A stretch of DNA of 10,652 nt from an uncultured Pseudomonadales bacterium (GCA_938048505.1 CALIUX010000210.1:1-10652), one strand, 5' to 3'; numbered from the stretch's first letter, positions 1 through 6,374 are shown. The notes: generated by a model not told the origin, from the letters alone. Program-made: numbers and translations.

Positions 1-262
1 CCTCACAACAAAGTAAAACAACTTCCCTCAACATTTTTACTAACTGATCAACAGCCATTACTCAGGCATTAAGAACAATCATTCTTATCTATCGAAAATA
101 AAAATAGAGGTCATGAGACTCACACGCCCATTTAAAAGGCATCAAAAGTCACTTGGCCTAACACAACGCAAAAAACAATCCAAAATGGATTTTCACATAA
201 AAAAAATCAATAAAAGATATGTAATTCAAAGACTTAAAAAATATCAATACACAATAAAAAGC

Positions 263-276
263 TGACCAAATGGTCA
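263..276. promoter_or_regulatory. Short palindrome TGACCA-AA-TGGTCA, possible operator
   Basis: Two perfect 6-base arms (TGACCA and TGGTCA) are separated by AA. The size and shape would suit the operator of a dimeric regulator such as a TetR-type protein, but no regulator gene is adjacent and no promoter is recognisable beside it. It may be a chance palindrome. Confidence 0.2.
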
Positions 277-315
277 ATTTAAATGCAAAATAACTCAACG
301 GATGAAATATGGTGC

Positions 316-351
316 AGCAGTTGTTGGTGCGGTACTACACAAACAACTGCT
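316..351. repeat. Inverted repeat with 10-base perfect arms
   Basis: The arms AGCAGTTGTT (316-325) and AACAACTGCT (342-351) are perfectly complementary around a 16-base loop. Inside the loop GTG (327-329) can pair with CAC (338-340). There is no T-run on either side, so it is not a standard intrinsic terminator. It could be a structured RNA element or a protein-binding site. Confidence 0.45.
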
Positions 352-417
352 TACAGTAGGAATGAAGGGCGAAAAAGATAGGTTAAGCTAGAATAACGAT
401 GGCTCGACATGAATAGC

Positions 418-447
418 AGTCATTCAAAGTCATTCAAAGTCATTCAA
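418..447. repeat. Tandem repeat, three perfect copies of a 10-mer
   Basis: The unit AGTCATTCAA occurs three times in a row without a mismatch (418-427, 428-437, 438-447). A 10-base period is close to one helical turn, so a repeated protein-binding site is conceivable. Replication slippage is the simpler explanation. No gene overlaps it. Confidence 0.8.
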
Positions 448-474
448 CTAAAGAATACGCAAGTAATTTATCTT

Positions 475-498
475 AGAGAAAGATGCCGCTCTTTCTCT
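475..498. repeat. Inverted repeat, 9-base arms, 6-base loop
   Basis: AGAGAAAGA (475-483) pairs perfectly with TCTTTCTCT (490-498) around a TGCCGC loop. No T-run follows on either strand and the stem is AT-rich, so terminator function is doubtful. Confidence 0.4.
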
Positions 499-638
499 GT
501 GACCCGCATGTGGCGTCTGTTTGATATAAACACTAGATCAAAGAAGATTGGATGCTGCAATGCGCCGCATGCACCAACATGACACATTCATAAAAGATGA
601 TTTAACGTGAAGTCCTTTTAAATCAAGATGTACACTCT

Positions 639-673
639 TTGGTTTACTGCGAGCCAAGTTTGCTATAAACCAA
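639..673. repeat. Inverted repeat just downstream of the cyclase gene
   Basis: TTGGTTTA (639-646) and TAAACCAA (666-673) form a perfect 8-base stem with a 19-base loop. It begins about 25 bases past the stop codon of the diguanylate cyclase, where an mRNA 3' end would be expected. The sequence after it on the minus strand is not T-rich, so it could be a 3'-end structure or a factor-dependent end, but not a typical intrinsic terminator. Confidence 0.35.
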
Positions 674-698
674 TACACTCATCAATAAATACGCTCAC

Positions 699-1727
699 TT
701 AAGCTAGGGCTATGCCGTTATTGCCACTGTGTCCGCGAGGAACGCTATGAATAGGCACTTGGTCTGCCGATAACTCTACACAATTTCGTCCCTGTTTTTT
801 TGCCTGATAAAGCATGTTATCCGCTCGATTAATAAGATCTGCTTTATCATACTCTACCGTAGGTATCATCTGAGCCACACCAATACTGGCTGTTAAGTAT
901 TGGTTAACCGGTGATTGCTCATTCAAAATTTTTAACTCGGCGATCTGCTTAACGACGTTTTGAGCCATATGTTGAGCATTTTCAAGCGATGTATCGGGCC
1001 AAACGAGCGCAAACTCTTCTCCACCGTACCGAGCACAAATATCACCCGTACGATTAGCAAAGCTTCGGAGTAAAGCGCCAACCCGAATCAAACAGTCGTC
1101 TCCTGATTGATGCCCATAGTAATCATTTAATAGCTTAAAATAATCAAGATCAATGAGAGCTAAAGAAATTGGAGTGTGAGATCGGGAACACCTTTTCCAT
1201 TCGCTTCCCAATAATTCATCAAATGTTCTTCGATTAAGGATATTGGTTAAGCCATCCAAACGTGCCAAATTAAATACTTCATTCTCTGCGAGTTTTCGCT
1301 CGGTAATATTTTGATGACTAATGACATAAAAGCATTGCCGATCCATTTTGAATGGCGTTACACGCATCATAAACCATCGCTGTTCACATGGGCTATGACA
1401 AGGATACTCAAAGTAAAACTCTGTTTTATTACCAGCAATAACGTCTCGAATGCCCTCACCCGCTTTGGCACCAAATTCATCACCAGATCGTGTGGCATTA
1501 TCGCATTCGGCTAGGTAATTTAAGCCACACCAAGTAGATGCTGCGCAATTATTTTCATCGCCAAAGCAAGACCAACTTTTATTATAAAACTTAATCTCTC
1601 CATACTGATCAATCACTACAATATGATCTTTAACAGAGTCTAAGACTGATTTTAAAAATGCATGAGCATTATCAATATTCACTGGCCGAATATAAGATGT
1701 CGCTTCCCGTAGCATACTGCTTCCCAT
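699..1727 (-). CDS. PAS-GGDEF diguanylate cyclase
   Basis: Predicted diguanylate cyclase of 342 residues that makes c-di-GMP from two GTP. Residues about 22-145 form a PAS sensor domain of the subfamily with an EYPCHSP...EQRWF signature (107-118); residues about 152-320 form the GGDEF domain. The active-site loop reads GGEEF (235-239), an active variant. An RxxD inhibitory site (RTGD, 226-229) lies exactly five residues before it, so product feedback inhibition is expected. I see no transmembrane segment, so the protein should be cytoplasmic. The PAS domain has seven cysteines (54, 61, 67, 75, 110, 114, 132), which might mean redox or metal sensing; that is inference. The start is supported by GAGGTGA six bases before ATG. 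The gene stands alone, 169 bases after the tonB-like gene. The input signal and the downstream process are unknown. Confidence 0.93.
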   Translation of the reverse strand: MGSSMLREATSYIRPVNIDNAHAFLKSVLDSVKDHIVVIDQYGEIKFYNKSWSCFGDENNCAASTWCGLNYLAECDNATRSGDEFGAKAGEGIRDVIAGNKTEFYFEYPCHSPCEQRWFMMRVTPFKMDRQCFYVISHQNITERKLAENEVFNLARLDGLTNILNRRTFDELLGSEWKRCSRSHTPISLALIDLDYFKLLNDYYGHQSGDDCLIRVGALLRSFANRTGDICARYGGEEFALVWPDTSLENAQHMAQNVVKQIAELKILNEQSPVNQYLTASIGVAQMIPTVEYDKADLINRADNMLYQAKKQGRNCVELSADQVPIHSVPRGHSGNNGIALA

Positions 1728-1758
1728 ACCACATCACCTCAACCTACTTATTAAATGA

Positions 1759-1788
1759 TCTATAAGATATCTTTACAGGATATATCAA
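1759..1788 (-). promoter_or_regulatory. Weak candidate promoter for the diguanylate cyclase
   Basis: On the minus strand TTGATA (1788-1783) resembles a -35 box and TATAGA (1764-1759) a -10 box, with an 18-base spacer, about 32 bases before the cyclase start. The match is modest and the region is AT-rich, so chance is possible. Confidence 0.3.
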
Positions 1789-1844
1789 GGAATCAGTTAT
1801 GCCACAATCAATAATCTTAACAAATGAGCTATGGTCTAAATAAC

Positions 1845-1866
1845 TAAAAAAGGCGCCAAAGCTTTT
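1845..1866 (-). terminator. Weak candidate terminator after the tonB-like gene
   Basis: On the minus strand, about 30 bases past the stop of the tonB-like gene, AAAAG can pair with CTTTT across a loop containing GGCGCC, and a run of six T follows. The stem is short and mostly A-T, so this is only a candidate for the 3' end of the blaI-M56-tonB unit. Confidence 0.3.
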
Positions 1867-1896
1867 AAATACGCTTAAAAAGTGTCTAAGTCCTCT

Positions 1897-2526
1897 TTAT
1901 TCCTCTAGATCAAATACCAAACGCTTAGCCATGCCATAAAAAGGGACAGCTTCGCCGTCTTGCTCATAAGGCATAAAACGCCAGCGTTTAATTGCCTTAA
2001 GTGCTGCCGCATTAAAAATCTTTTCAGGCTTAGCAGCCGTGACCTGTATATTACTGGGAATACCCGCAACGGTAATATCAAACGTAATATCCACATACCC
2101 CTCTATATTCTTTTGCGCTGCACGATAAGGGTACTCTGGTGCAACCATAATGCGGGCAATAGGAAAACGCCCAGAGTCCGCTACTGGTACTCCCCTAAAA
2201 GACGCTTTAGGCGCATGACTAAAGCCTGTCAACACAGGGGCTTTTTGCGTGATTTCTGTTTGTACAAGCCGAGGGATAATGGGCTCAGGCTCAACTTTTT
2301 CTGGTTTGTTGGGAGGTGCTATTTCTTGATTTTCGATGACACGCTTAGGCATCACCACATCAATGGGAGGTTGAGTATAAGTCGGCTCAGTCACTACAGG
2401 CTCACTGCGGATCAGACTATGCATTAGCGTTACCAATAAAATCGTCACCAATAAAGCCAAAGCAGATGAAACCAACCAACGAGCGGTGAAACGCATATTT
2501 ATAGCGTTTGAAAAAGATAAAATCAT
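1897..2526 (-). CDS. TonB family energy-transducer protein
   Basis: A 209-residue TonB-like protein. Residues about 16-36 form one hydrophobic segment that anchors it in the inner membrane; residues 43-88 are a proline- and charge-rich periplasmic linker; residues about 126-207 are a TonB C-terminal domain (YPYRAAQKNIEGYV, then KAIKRWRFMP). TonB proteins use proton motive force gathered by ExbB/ExbD to drive outer-membrane receptors; the short size resembles TonB2-type proteins. No exbB, exbD or receptor gene is in the window, so it must borrow partners or act differently. The start has GGAG eight bases upstream; a second ATG at residue 11 gives a more usual N-terminus but lacks a Shine-Dalgarno site. 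It lies 48 bases after the M56 protease gene, whose C-terminus carries a related domain, and is probably co-transcribed with it under the BlaI homologue. Confidence 0.88.
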   Translation of the reverse strand: MILSFSNAINMRFTARWLVSSALALLVTILLVTLMHSLIRSEPVVTEPTYTQPPIDVVMPKRVIENQEIAPPNKPEKVEPEPIIPRLVQTEITQKAPVLTGFSHAPKASFRGVPVADSGRFPIARIMVAPEYPYRAAQKNIEGYVDITFDITVAGIPSNIQVTAAKPEKIFNAAALKAIKRWRFMPYEQDGEAVPFYGMAKRLVFDLEE

Positions 2527-2574
2527 AATGCACTCTCCATTGAGAAGAAAAGATATTGTCAGAAAAAGCGTTAA

Positions 2575-4275
2575 TCACTTATTGAAAGTCGCTGTTTTGA
2601 TAGCCTGCCCAAGTTCGGGCTTGTAGCCTTTTAAAGGCTGCGGTGGAGACAAATAAAAAGTAAAGGTTTGTGATGCATGAAACGTTTTAACAAAATGCCC
2701 GTCTTTTTGGGCAGGTCGAAAGCGCGATGCTTTAATCGCTTTTACTACGCTTTGATTAAAAACATGCTTAGGTGCTGCCATGGCAATGCGAATATCATCA
2801 GCCTGCCCATTAGGTAAAATAGAAAATTGTGCGATCACCTTACCTTCTATTTTATTTTTACGCGCTATCCGTGGGTACTCTGGCGTAACAGAACGCATTG
2901 CTATATTGCCTTCCATCAGGACAGAGGGTAATGCGGGATTAGCTTCAATGTCCCATGACAAACCTTGCTGCACACTTGCCAACAATGAAGATTTAGGTAA
3001 TTCAACAATTGGGATTTGCTCATAATATGTTGTTACTAATTCTTCAAAATAAGGTTCTGGCTGAAGCACAGGTGACCGAATAGGCTGAAGAGAAGACGTA
3101 AAGTCACAGCCAGTCATAGTGAGGTACCCTATTGATGTACTATGATTATTGGCGGCTTGTTGCTGACTATTCAGCAACAGCTCTGGCTCAACTTTCCCCA
3201 ATAGGCGGGTTCTCAACCACGCCCCTTCACTAAACTTATCACCAGAAGGTAAGCCATCTTTAAGCAAAGCTTCGCTTTGAATAGGTCCTAAGGATATGAG
3301 TGCAATTGCAGACCATATGAAAACTGCCAATAAAACGGATACTATTGAGCGATCTTGGTAAGGTTTTTGTGAGCGATGACGAGAACCATCTAGCACTGCA
3401 GCAATACGCTCATAACAATATGAACCAGATATTATCGATAGTACCGTGCCACCGTATGTAGAGTGGGCACCTAATCCATCTTCAGCATCATTATTCGATT
3501 TATCATGCAAGCGTTGACTCACACCCTCGCCGTTTGCAAAAGCCAACATATCGTTTGCGTAGGCAAGCCGATTCTCATCTAAGAACAGCACGCCATCATC
3601 GGCATTTACTTCGATATACCATTCAAAACGAGACTTAAGATACGTTAAACCCGGCATACACCATAGAATCATAGCCATCACGTCAATAATATTTTTCCAT
3701 AGCCAATCGCGGCGCGCTACGTGCGTCAGTTCGTGAGCAAGAACCCGTAATAAACGCGCATCATCCCAAGCCATATAATCTTGCGGCAAAATAATAACCG
3801 AATGCAATACGCCATACGTAAAAGGGCCAGATACCGGAGCAATCAAAATTTCTGCATCGATTTTTTTACCGATACTTTCCTCAATCGATACCTTTTTTTG
3901 CATAGTTTCAGCTATACAGGGCTTTGCGTGAGCGATCATGTACCTAAAGCTAATATGAGCATATAACCAAATAAAAAGCTGTATAAAGAACACAGTAAAA
4001 TACAGCGTAATTGCACTTACCCAAAAATATGAAATGAAAAAATCAGTATCTCGCTGAAAGAACATCCACAAACTATGCGGTAAAAACGGCAACGTTATTG
4101 TTGGTAATATAATGACGGATACGGGTAGTAGAATTGCACCCAAAAAAGCCATGCCGATCACTCGGGATAAACGCCCTGCGTGCGAATCACGCGAATGCAT
4201 AATCCACCATCGGATGACCCATGCTACACCTATCAACTTTAAAAATATTTCTATTAAAATAAATGTATTAAACAT
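2575..4275 (-). CDS. BlaR1-like M56 membrane metalloprotease fused to a TonB C-terminal domain
   Basis: A 566-residue M56-family protein. Hydrophobic segments lie near 5-24, 40-65 and 83-106. They are followed by a cytoplasmic zinc-protease region with the PFTYGVLHSVIILP motif (151-164), the HELTH zinc site (181-185) and a likely third ligand in EVNAD (E222). A last membrane segment near 311-330 gives the four-helix layout known for BlaR1, which puts the C-terminus in the periplasm. There BlaR1 has a penicillin-binding sensor; this protein has a linker of about 125 residues and then a TonB C-terminal domain (about 458-543: EYPRIARKNKIEGKV, KAIKASRFRP). In BlaR1/MecR1, ligand binding activates the protease and leads to cleavage of BlaI/MecI; the same logic is likely here, but the ligand is unknown. 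The start has AGAGGTG a few bases upstream, overlapping the TAG stop of the blaI-like gene 10 bases away, which suggests translational coupling. The zinc site looks intact. Confidence 0.9.
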   Translation of the reverse strand: MFNTFILIEIFLKLIGVAWVIRWWIMHSRDSHAGRLSRVIGMAFLGAILLPVSVIILPTITLPFLPHSLWMFFQRDTDFFISYFWVSAITLYFTVFFIQLFIWLYAHISFRYMIAHAKPCIAETMQKKVSIEESIGKKIDAEILIAPVSGPFTYGVLHSVIILPQDYMAWDDARLLRVLAHELTHVARRDWLWKNIIDVMAMILWCMPGLTYLKSRFEWYIEVNADDGVLFLDENRLAYANDMLAFANGEGVSQRLHDKSNNDAEDGLGAHSTYGGTVLSIISGSYCYERIAAVLDGSRHRSQKPYQDRSIVSVLLAVFIWSAIALISLGPIQSEALLKDGLPSGDKFSEGAWLRTRLLGKVEPELLLNSQQQAANNHSTSIGYLTMTGCDFTSSLQPIRSPVLQPEPYFEELVTTYYEQIPIVELPKSSLLASVQQGLSWDIEANPALPSVLMEGNIAMRSVTPEYPRIARKNKIEGKVIAQFSILPNGQADDIRIAMAAPKHVFNQSVVKAIKASRFRPAQKDGHFVKTFHASQTFTFYLSPPQPLKGYKPELGQAIKTATFNK

Positions 4276-4285
4276 GGCAACACCT

Positions 4286-4675
4286 CTAACACTTGGGTTT
4301 TAGTGAAGCAATTTTGCGCTCAATTGCAGCAATTTCTTCCGGTGTCATTTTTTCACCTTCAGCATCCAATAACGCTGTCACTGCATTGTGCTTGGAGCCT
4401 TTAAAAAAGGTATTTAATAAACGCGCGACTGCCGAGGTCTGGATTTTCTTTTCGGCCACGACAGGGCGATACAAATACTTTGCACCCTGTTGCTCATACA
4501 TCACGACTTTTTTATCAACAAGGCGAGTAATCAAAGCTCTCACTGCAGAGTAGCTAGGAGGTTCAGGTATGCTGGCCTGAATTTCTTTTGCACTCAGCGG
4601 ATTATGTTGATGTAACGCATCCATTATTTGTCTCTCTCGGCGGCTGAGTTCGCGGTATAACGTGCTATGAGACAT
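4286..4675 (-). CDS. BlaI/MecI-family transcriptional repressor
   Basis: A 129-residue protein of the BlaI/MecI/CopY winged-helix family, whose usual length is about 120-140. The N-terminal domain (about 8-75) shows the family pattern LSRRERQIMDAL, a recognition-helix region SYSAVRALITRLVDKK (41-56) and the wing with YLYRP (67-71). The C-terminal helices (about 80-125, LLNTFFKGS at 86-94) should mediate dimerisation and are where family members are cut by their partner protease. It is the first gene of the unit with the M56 protease directly downstream, the normal repressor/protease pairing. GAGGGGAG lies a few bases before the ATG. A large palindrome overlaps its promoter 60-124 bases upstream, so autorepression is expected. 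It is not necessarily linked to beta-lactams: no beta-lactamase is nearby and the partner lacks a penicillin-binding domain. Confidence 0.93.
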   Translation of the reverse strand: MSHSTLYRELSRRERQIMDALHQHNPLSAKEIQASIPEPPSYSAVRALITRLVDKKVVMYEQQGAKYLYRPVVAEKKIQTSAVARLLNTFFKGSKHNAVTALLDAEGEKMTPEEIAAIERKIASLKPKC

Positions 4676-4734
4676 ATTACTCCCCTCTTACATTCTTAAT
4701 TTTCTATCGTTGGCTTAACGCATTTCAAATTATG

Positions 4735-4799
4735 CAATTATCTAAGGTGTGCTAATTTTTTAGCATTATGCTACAAAATTAGCACACCTTAGATAATTG
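4735..4799. promoter_or_regulatory. 65-base near-perfect palindrome, predicted BlaI operator
   Basis: Two 32-base arms (4735-4766 and 4768-4799) are symmetric around T4767, with 31 of 32 pairs matching; the only mismatch is 4760/4774. Inside are four half-sites: TGCTAA (4750-4755), TTAGCA (4760-4765), TGCTAC (4769-4774) and TTAGCA (4779-4784), spaced 10, 9 and 10 bases, so they lie on one face of the helix. BlaI/MecI proteins bind short dyads at their own promoters, and the position over the predicted promoter fits an operator for the adjacent repressor. The outer arms extend beyond what one or two dimers would need. A mobile hairpin remnant is a less likely alternative. Confidence 0.85.
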
Positions 4800-4803
4800 T
4801 CAA
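4776..4803 (-). promoter_or_regulatory. Predicted promoter of the blaI-M56-tonB unit
   Basis: On the minus strand a perfect TTGACA (4803-4798) is followed after 16 bases by TAATTT (4781-4776), preceded by TG one base upstream, an extended -10 feature. Transcription would start near the centre of the palindrome. The -35 lies at the outer edge of the palindrome and the -10 inside it, so a bound repressor would block polymerase. No matching -35 exists at the other edge, so I expect one-way transcription toward blaI. Confidence 0.6.
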
Positions 4804-4850
4804 CATAAGAAAAAAAGTGATGCATTGTAGATAATAAAATACGAGGCATA

Positions 4851-4877
4851 AAAAAAGCGCCCAAAAGGCGCTTTTTC
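4851..4877 (-). terminator. Intrinsic terminator of the OmpA-family gene
   Basis: A GCGCC/GGCGC stem extended by A/T pairs (arms 4852-4861 and 4867-4876) around a 5-base loop, followed on the minus strand by a run of seven T. It begins about 80 bases past the stop of the OmpA-family gene and separates it from the blaI unit. The A-run/T-run symmetry would also let it work on the plus strand. Confidence 0.92.
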
Positions 4878-4956
4878 GTTATCACACCCTCAATCAGGCA
4901 TGGTAGATACAGTGTACCGATACAAATAACCGGCAGTATGAAAAGGGGGAATAGCT

Positions 4957-5607
4957 CTAGCGTAAAGGCTCTAATTCTAGCTCAACGCGACGGTTTTGCG
5001 CGCGGCCTTGCGGCGTGGCGTTATCAGCAACTGGGTGCCTTTCTCCAAAACCAACAGCCTGTACACGGCCAGAAGGGATACCACTGGATGCAAAGTAGTT
5101 TTTGACGCTATAAGCACGGCGCTCACTCAAGGCTTGGTTTGAGCTATCGTTACCTACTGAGTCAGTATGACCTGCAACCAAAATAGAAGTGTCTTTAAAC
5201 TCTTTTAATACCAATGAAACAGAGTCGAGTACATTATAAAAATTCCCTCGAATATCCGCTTTTGCCGTTTCAAAAGTAATGTTACCAGGCATGATCAAAC
5301 GCAGATTATCACCTTCACGCTGCACTTGCACACCACTTCCTACTAAGCGATCGCGCAAAGCTTTTTCTTGTCTATCCATGTAATAACCAATGCCGCCACC
5401 TGTTGCTGCGCCTGCAGCTGCACCAGTCAAGATCGCTTTTTCACGATCATTTTTACTCGCTGTAGCCGCGCCTACAGCTGCACCTAAAATTGCGCCAAGC
5501 CCAGCACCTTTAGTTGCATTACTAGTTTGCTTTTCACCCGTATAAGGGTCCAATGTAGTACAGGCAGATAATGATAAGGCTAATGCTAAAACACCTAAAC
5601 GACGCAT
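4957..5607 (-). CDS. OmpA-family outer-membrane lipoprotein, YiaD-like
   Basis: A 216-residue lipoprotein. The signal peptide ends in a lipobox LSAC with the lipidated cysteine at residue 16; the next residue is T, not D, so outer-membrane sorting is expected. Residues about 33-76 are rich in G and A (GAGLGAILGAAVGAA, then AGAATGGGIGYY), a glycine-zipper region that may insert in or pack against membrane. Residues about 108-213 form an OmpA C-terminal peptidoglycan-binding domain with GHTDSVG (146-152), LSERRA (160-165) and NRRVEL (205-210). This layout matches YiaD and related proteins that tie the outer membrane to the cell wall. AGAGGA lies nine bases before the ATG. It appears to be transcribed alone, with a strong terminator after it and a long gap before it. 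I found no convincing promoter. It could be named differently among Pal/OmpA-like lipoproteins. Confidence 0.92.
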   Translation of the reverse strand: MRRLGVLALALSLSACTTLDPYTGEKQTSNATKGAGLGAILGAAVGAATASKNDREKAILTGAAAGAATGGGIGYYMDRQEKALRDRLVGSGVQVQREGDNLRLIMPGNITFETAKADIRGNFYNVLDSVSLVLKEFKDTSILVAGHTDSVGNDSSNQALSERRAYSVKNYFASSGIPSGRVQAVGFGERHPVADNATPQGRAQNRRVELELEPLR

Positions 5608-6101
5608 AATGCTTTTTCCTCTGTAGAATAAGTAATGTATATATGAGCTTGCTTAAGACAGCTATTTTAGCCCTCTATTCAATTTTTGTACCGCAAAATA
5701 TTACACCAACTCAATATAGATCACGGTATAACATACAACCAATACAAAAGGCTGAATGTACCAGCAAAATTCAAAACAATAACTCAACATTAATGCTGAC
5801 TATAAAGAATACGAGTGAATCACTGCTGAATTCTCTGCCTGCGATTTAGCCTGCTGAGTTAAAAACTTATTGGCTATGCTCTTACTCCACCTCATCCAAT
5901 GGCATATAAGCATTGCCCTAAAGCTTGTCACTAAACATTGTTAATAAAACCCTATTAGTATAAAAAACCTTGCTACTAAATCTTGTTAAAGGCTAATTCA
6001 GCCACAAGATGAAGTTATTGCTAAAGTTGTAAGAATGAGAGACTGCATTTTAAATACAATTAAAGATTTTTATGGCGTTTTACTAATTGAGCCTATAAGA
6101 A
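5608..6101. other. Gene-free region upstream of the OmpA-family gene
   Basis: This 494-base AT-rich gap between the PilZ gene and the OmpA-family gene should hold the promoter of the latter, but no clear -35/-10 pair stands out. A 68-codon frame on the plus strand (5643-5849) has no Shine-Dalgarno site and no recognisable features, so I do not call it. A degenerate direct repeat lies at 5924-5989. Past the PilZ stop, CTAATT/AATTAG (6083-6105) is too weak for a confident terminator. Confidence 0.55.
5924..5989. repeat. Degenerate direct repeat, two 21-base copies 45 bases apart
   Basis: The 21-base segments at 5924-5944 and 5969-5989 agree at 17 positions (shared CTTG, ACTAAA and TTGTTAA). 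They could be paired binding sites in the upstream region of the OmpA-family gene or remains of a duplication. AT-rich composition makes chance similarity possible. Confidence 0.35.
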
Positions 6102-6374
6102 TTAGTCGCGCGCTAAGAACATCAAACCCACTAAATTTTTCTGCACATGCATCACCTTCATAGATACCGGCTCAGCATTCACAGGGCCTACAACTTTTTT
6201 AAAAATAACACTCACCTCAGTACCCGCTGGTGGAATTAACTCATTTTCGATCAAGACTTGTGCGCCACCATCTGATATATCGCAGGTAGTACCCACTACT
6301 GTACCAAATGCGGGATTTGTCAGTTCAACTCGAATAAAAGCCGATGTACGCGTAAAGCGGCGACGTTCTTCCAT
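6102..6374 (-). CDS. Single-domain PilZ protein, predicted c-di-GMP effector
   Basis: A 90-residue protein that is essentially one PilZ domain. Both c-di-GMP-binding motifs are present: RxxxR within RRRFTR (R5 and R9) and DxSxxG as DISDGG (D32, S34, G37). It should be cytoplasmic and pass c-di-GMP levels to a partner by contact. I chose the ATG at 6374 because AGAGGAG lies six bases upstream and the protein then starts MEERRRFTR, as is usual for small PilZ proteins; an extension to a TTG at 6413 lacks a good ribosome site. It follows the MBL-fold gene after 85 bases. In that gap a perfect TTGACA (6453-6448) might be a -35 box, but the sequence 17 bases on is a poor -10, so read-through from the upstream genes is equally possible. 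The partner and process (motility, adhesion, polysaccharide) cannot be told from sequence. Confidence 0.9.
   Translation of the reverse strand: MEERRRFTRTSAFIRVELTNPAFGTVVGTTCDISDGGAQVLIENELIPPAGTEVSVIFKKVVGPVNAEPVSMKVMHVQKNLVGLMFLARD

Larger units (their letters stand above)
1..698. other. Gene-free AT-rich region
   Basis: I see no convincing coding sequence on either strand in this stretch, which lies downstream of the diguanylate cyclase gene. It is AT-rich with frequent stops. It holds several short inverted repeats and one tandem repeat, listed separately. None of the hairpins is followed by a clear T-run on either strand, so I cannot call a terminator for the cyclase. A small RNA or the upstream region of a gene outside the window is possible, but nothing proves it. 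Confidence 0.6.

Noticed and set aside
1960..2427. 155-codon plus-strand frame opposite the tonB-like gene
   Set aside because: It lies wholly antisense to a well-supported TonB protein and shows no family features.
4286..4675. Calling the repressor and protease a beta-lactam resistance system (blaI/blaR1)
   Set aside because: The protease lacks the penicillin-binding sensor and no beta-lactamase gene is in the window; family similarity alone does not support that role.
4735..4799. The large palindrome as a terminator or CRISPR-like repeat
   Set aside because: It lies upstream of blaI over a promoter, has no T-run after the stem, and no repeated spacer pattern; a clear terminator for the preceding gene already exists at 4851-4877.
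5643..5849. 68-codon frame on the plus strand starting MSLLKTAILALYSIF
   Set aside because: There is no Shine-Dalgarno site, no recognisable domain, and the composition is that of AT-rich intergenic DNA; the hydrophobic start alone is not enough.
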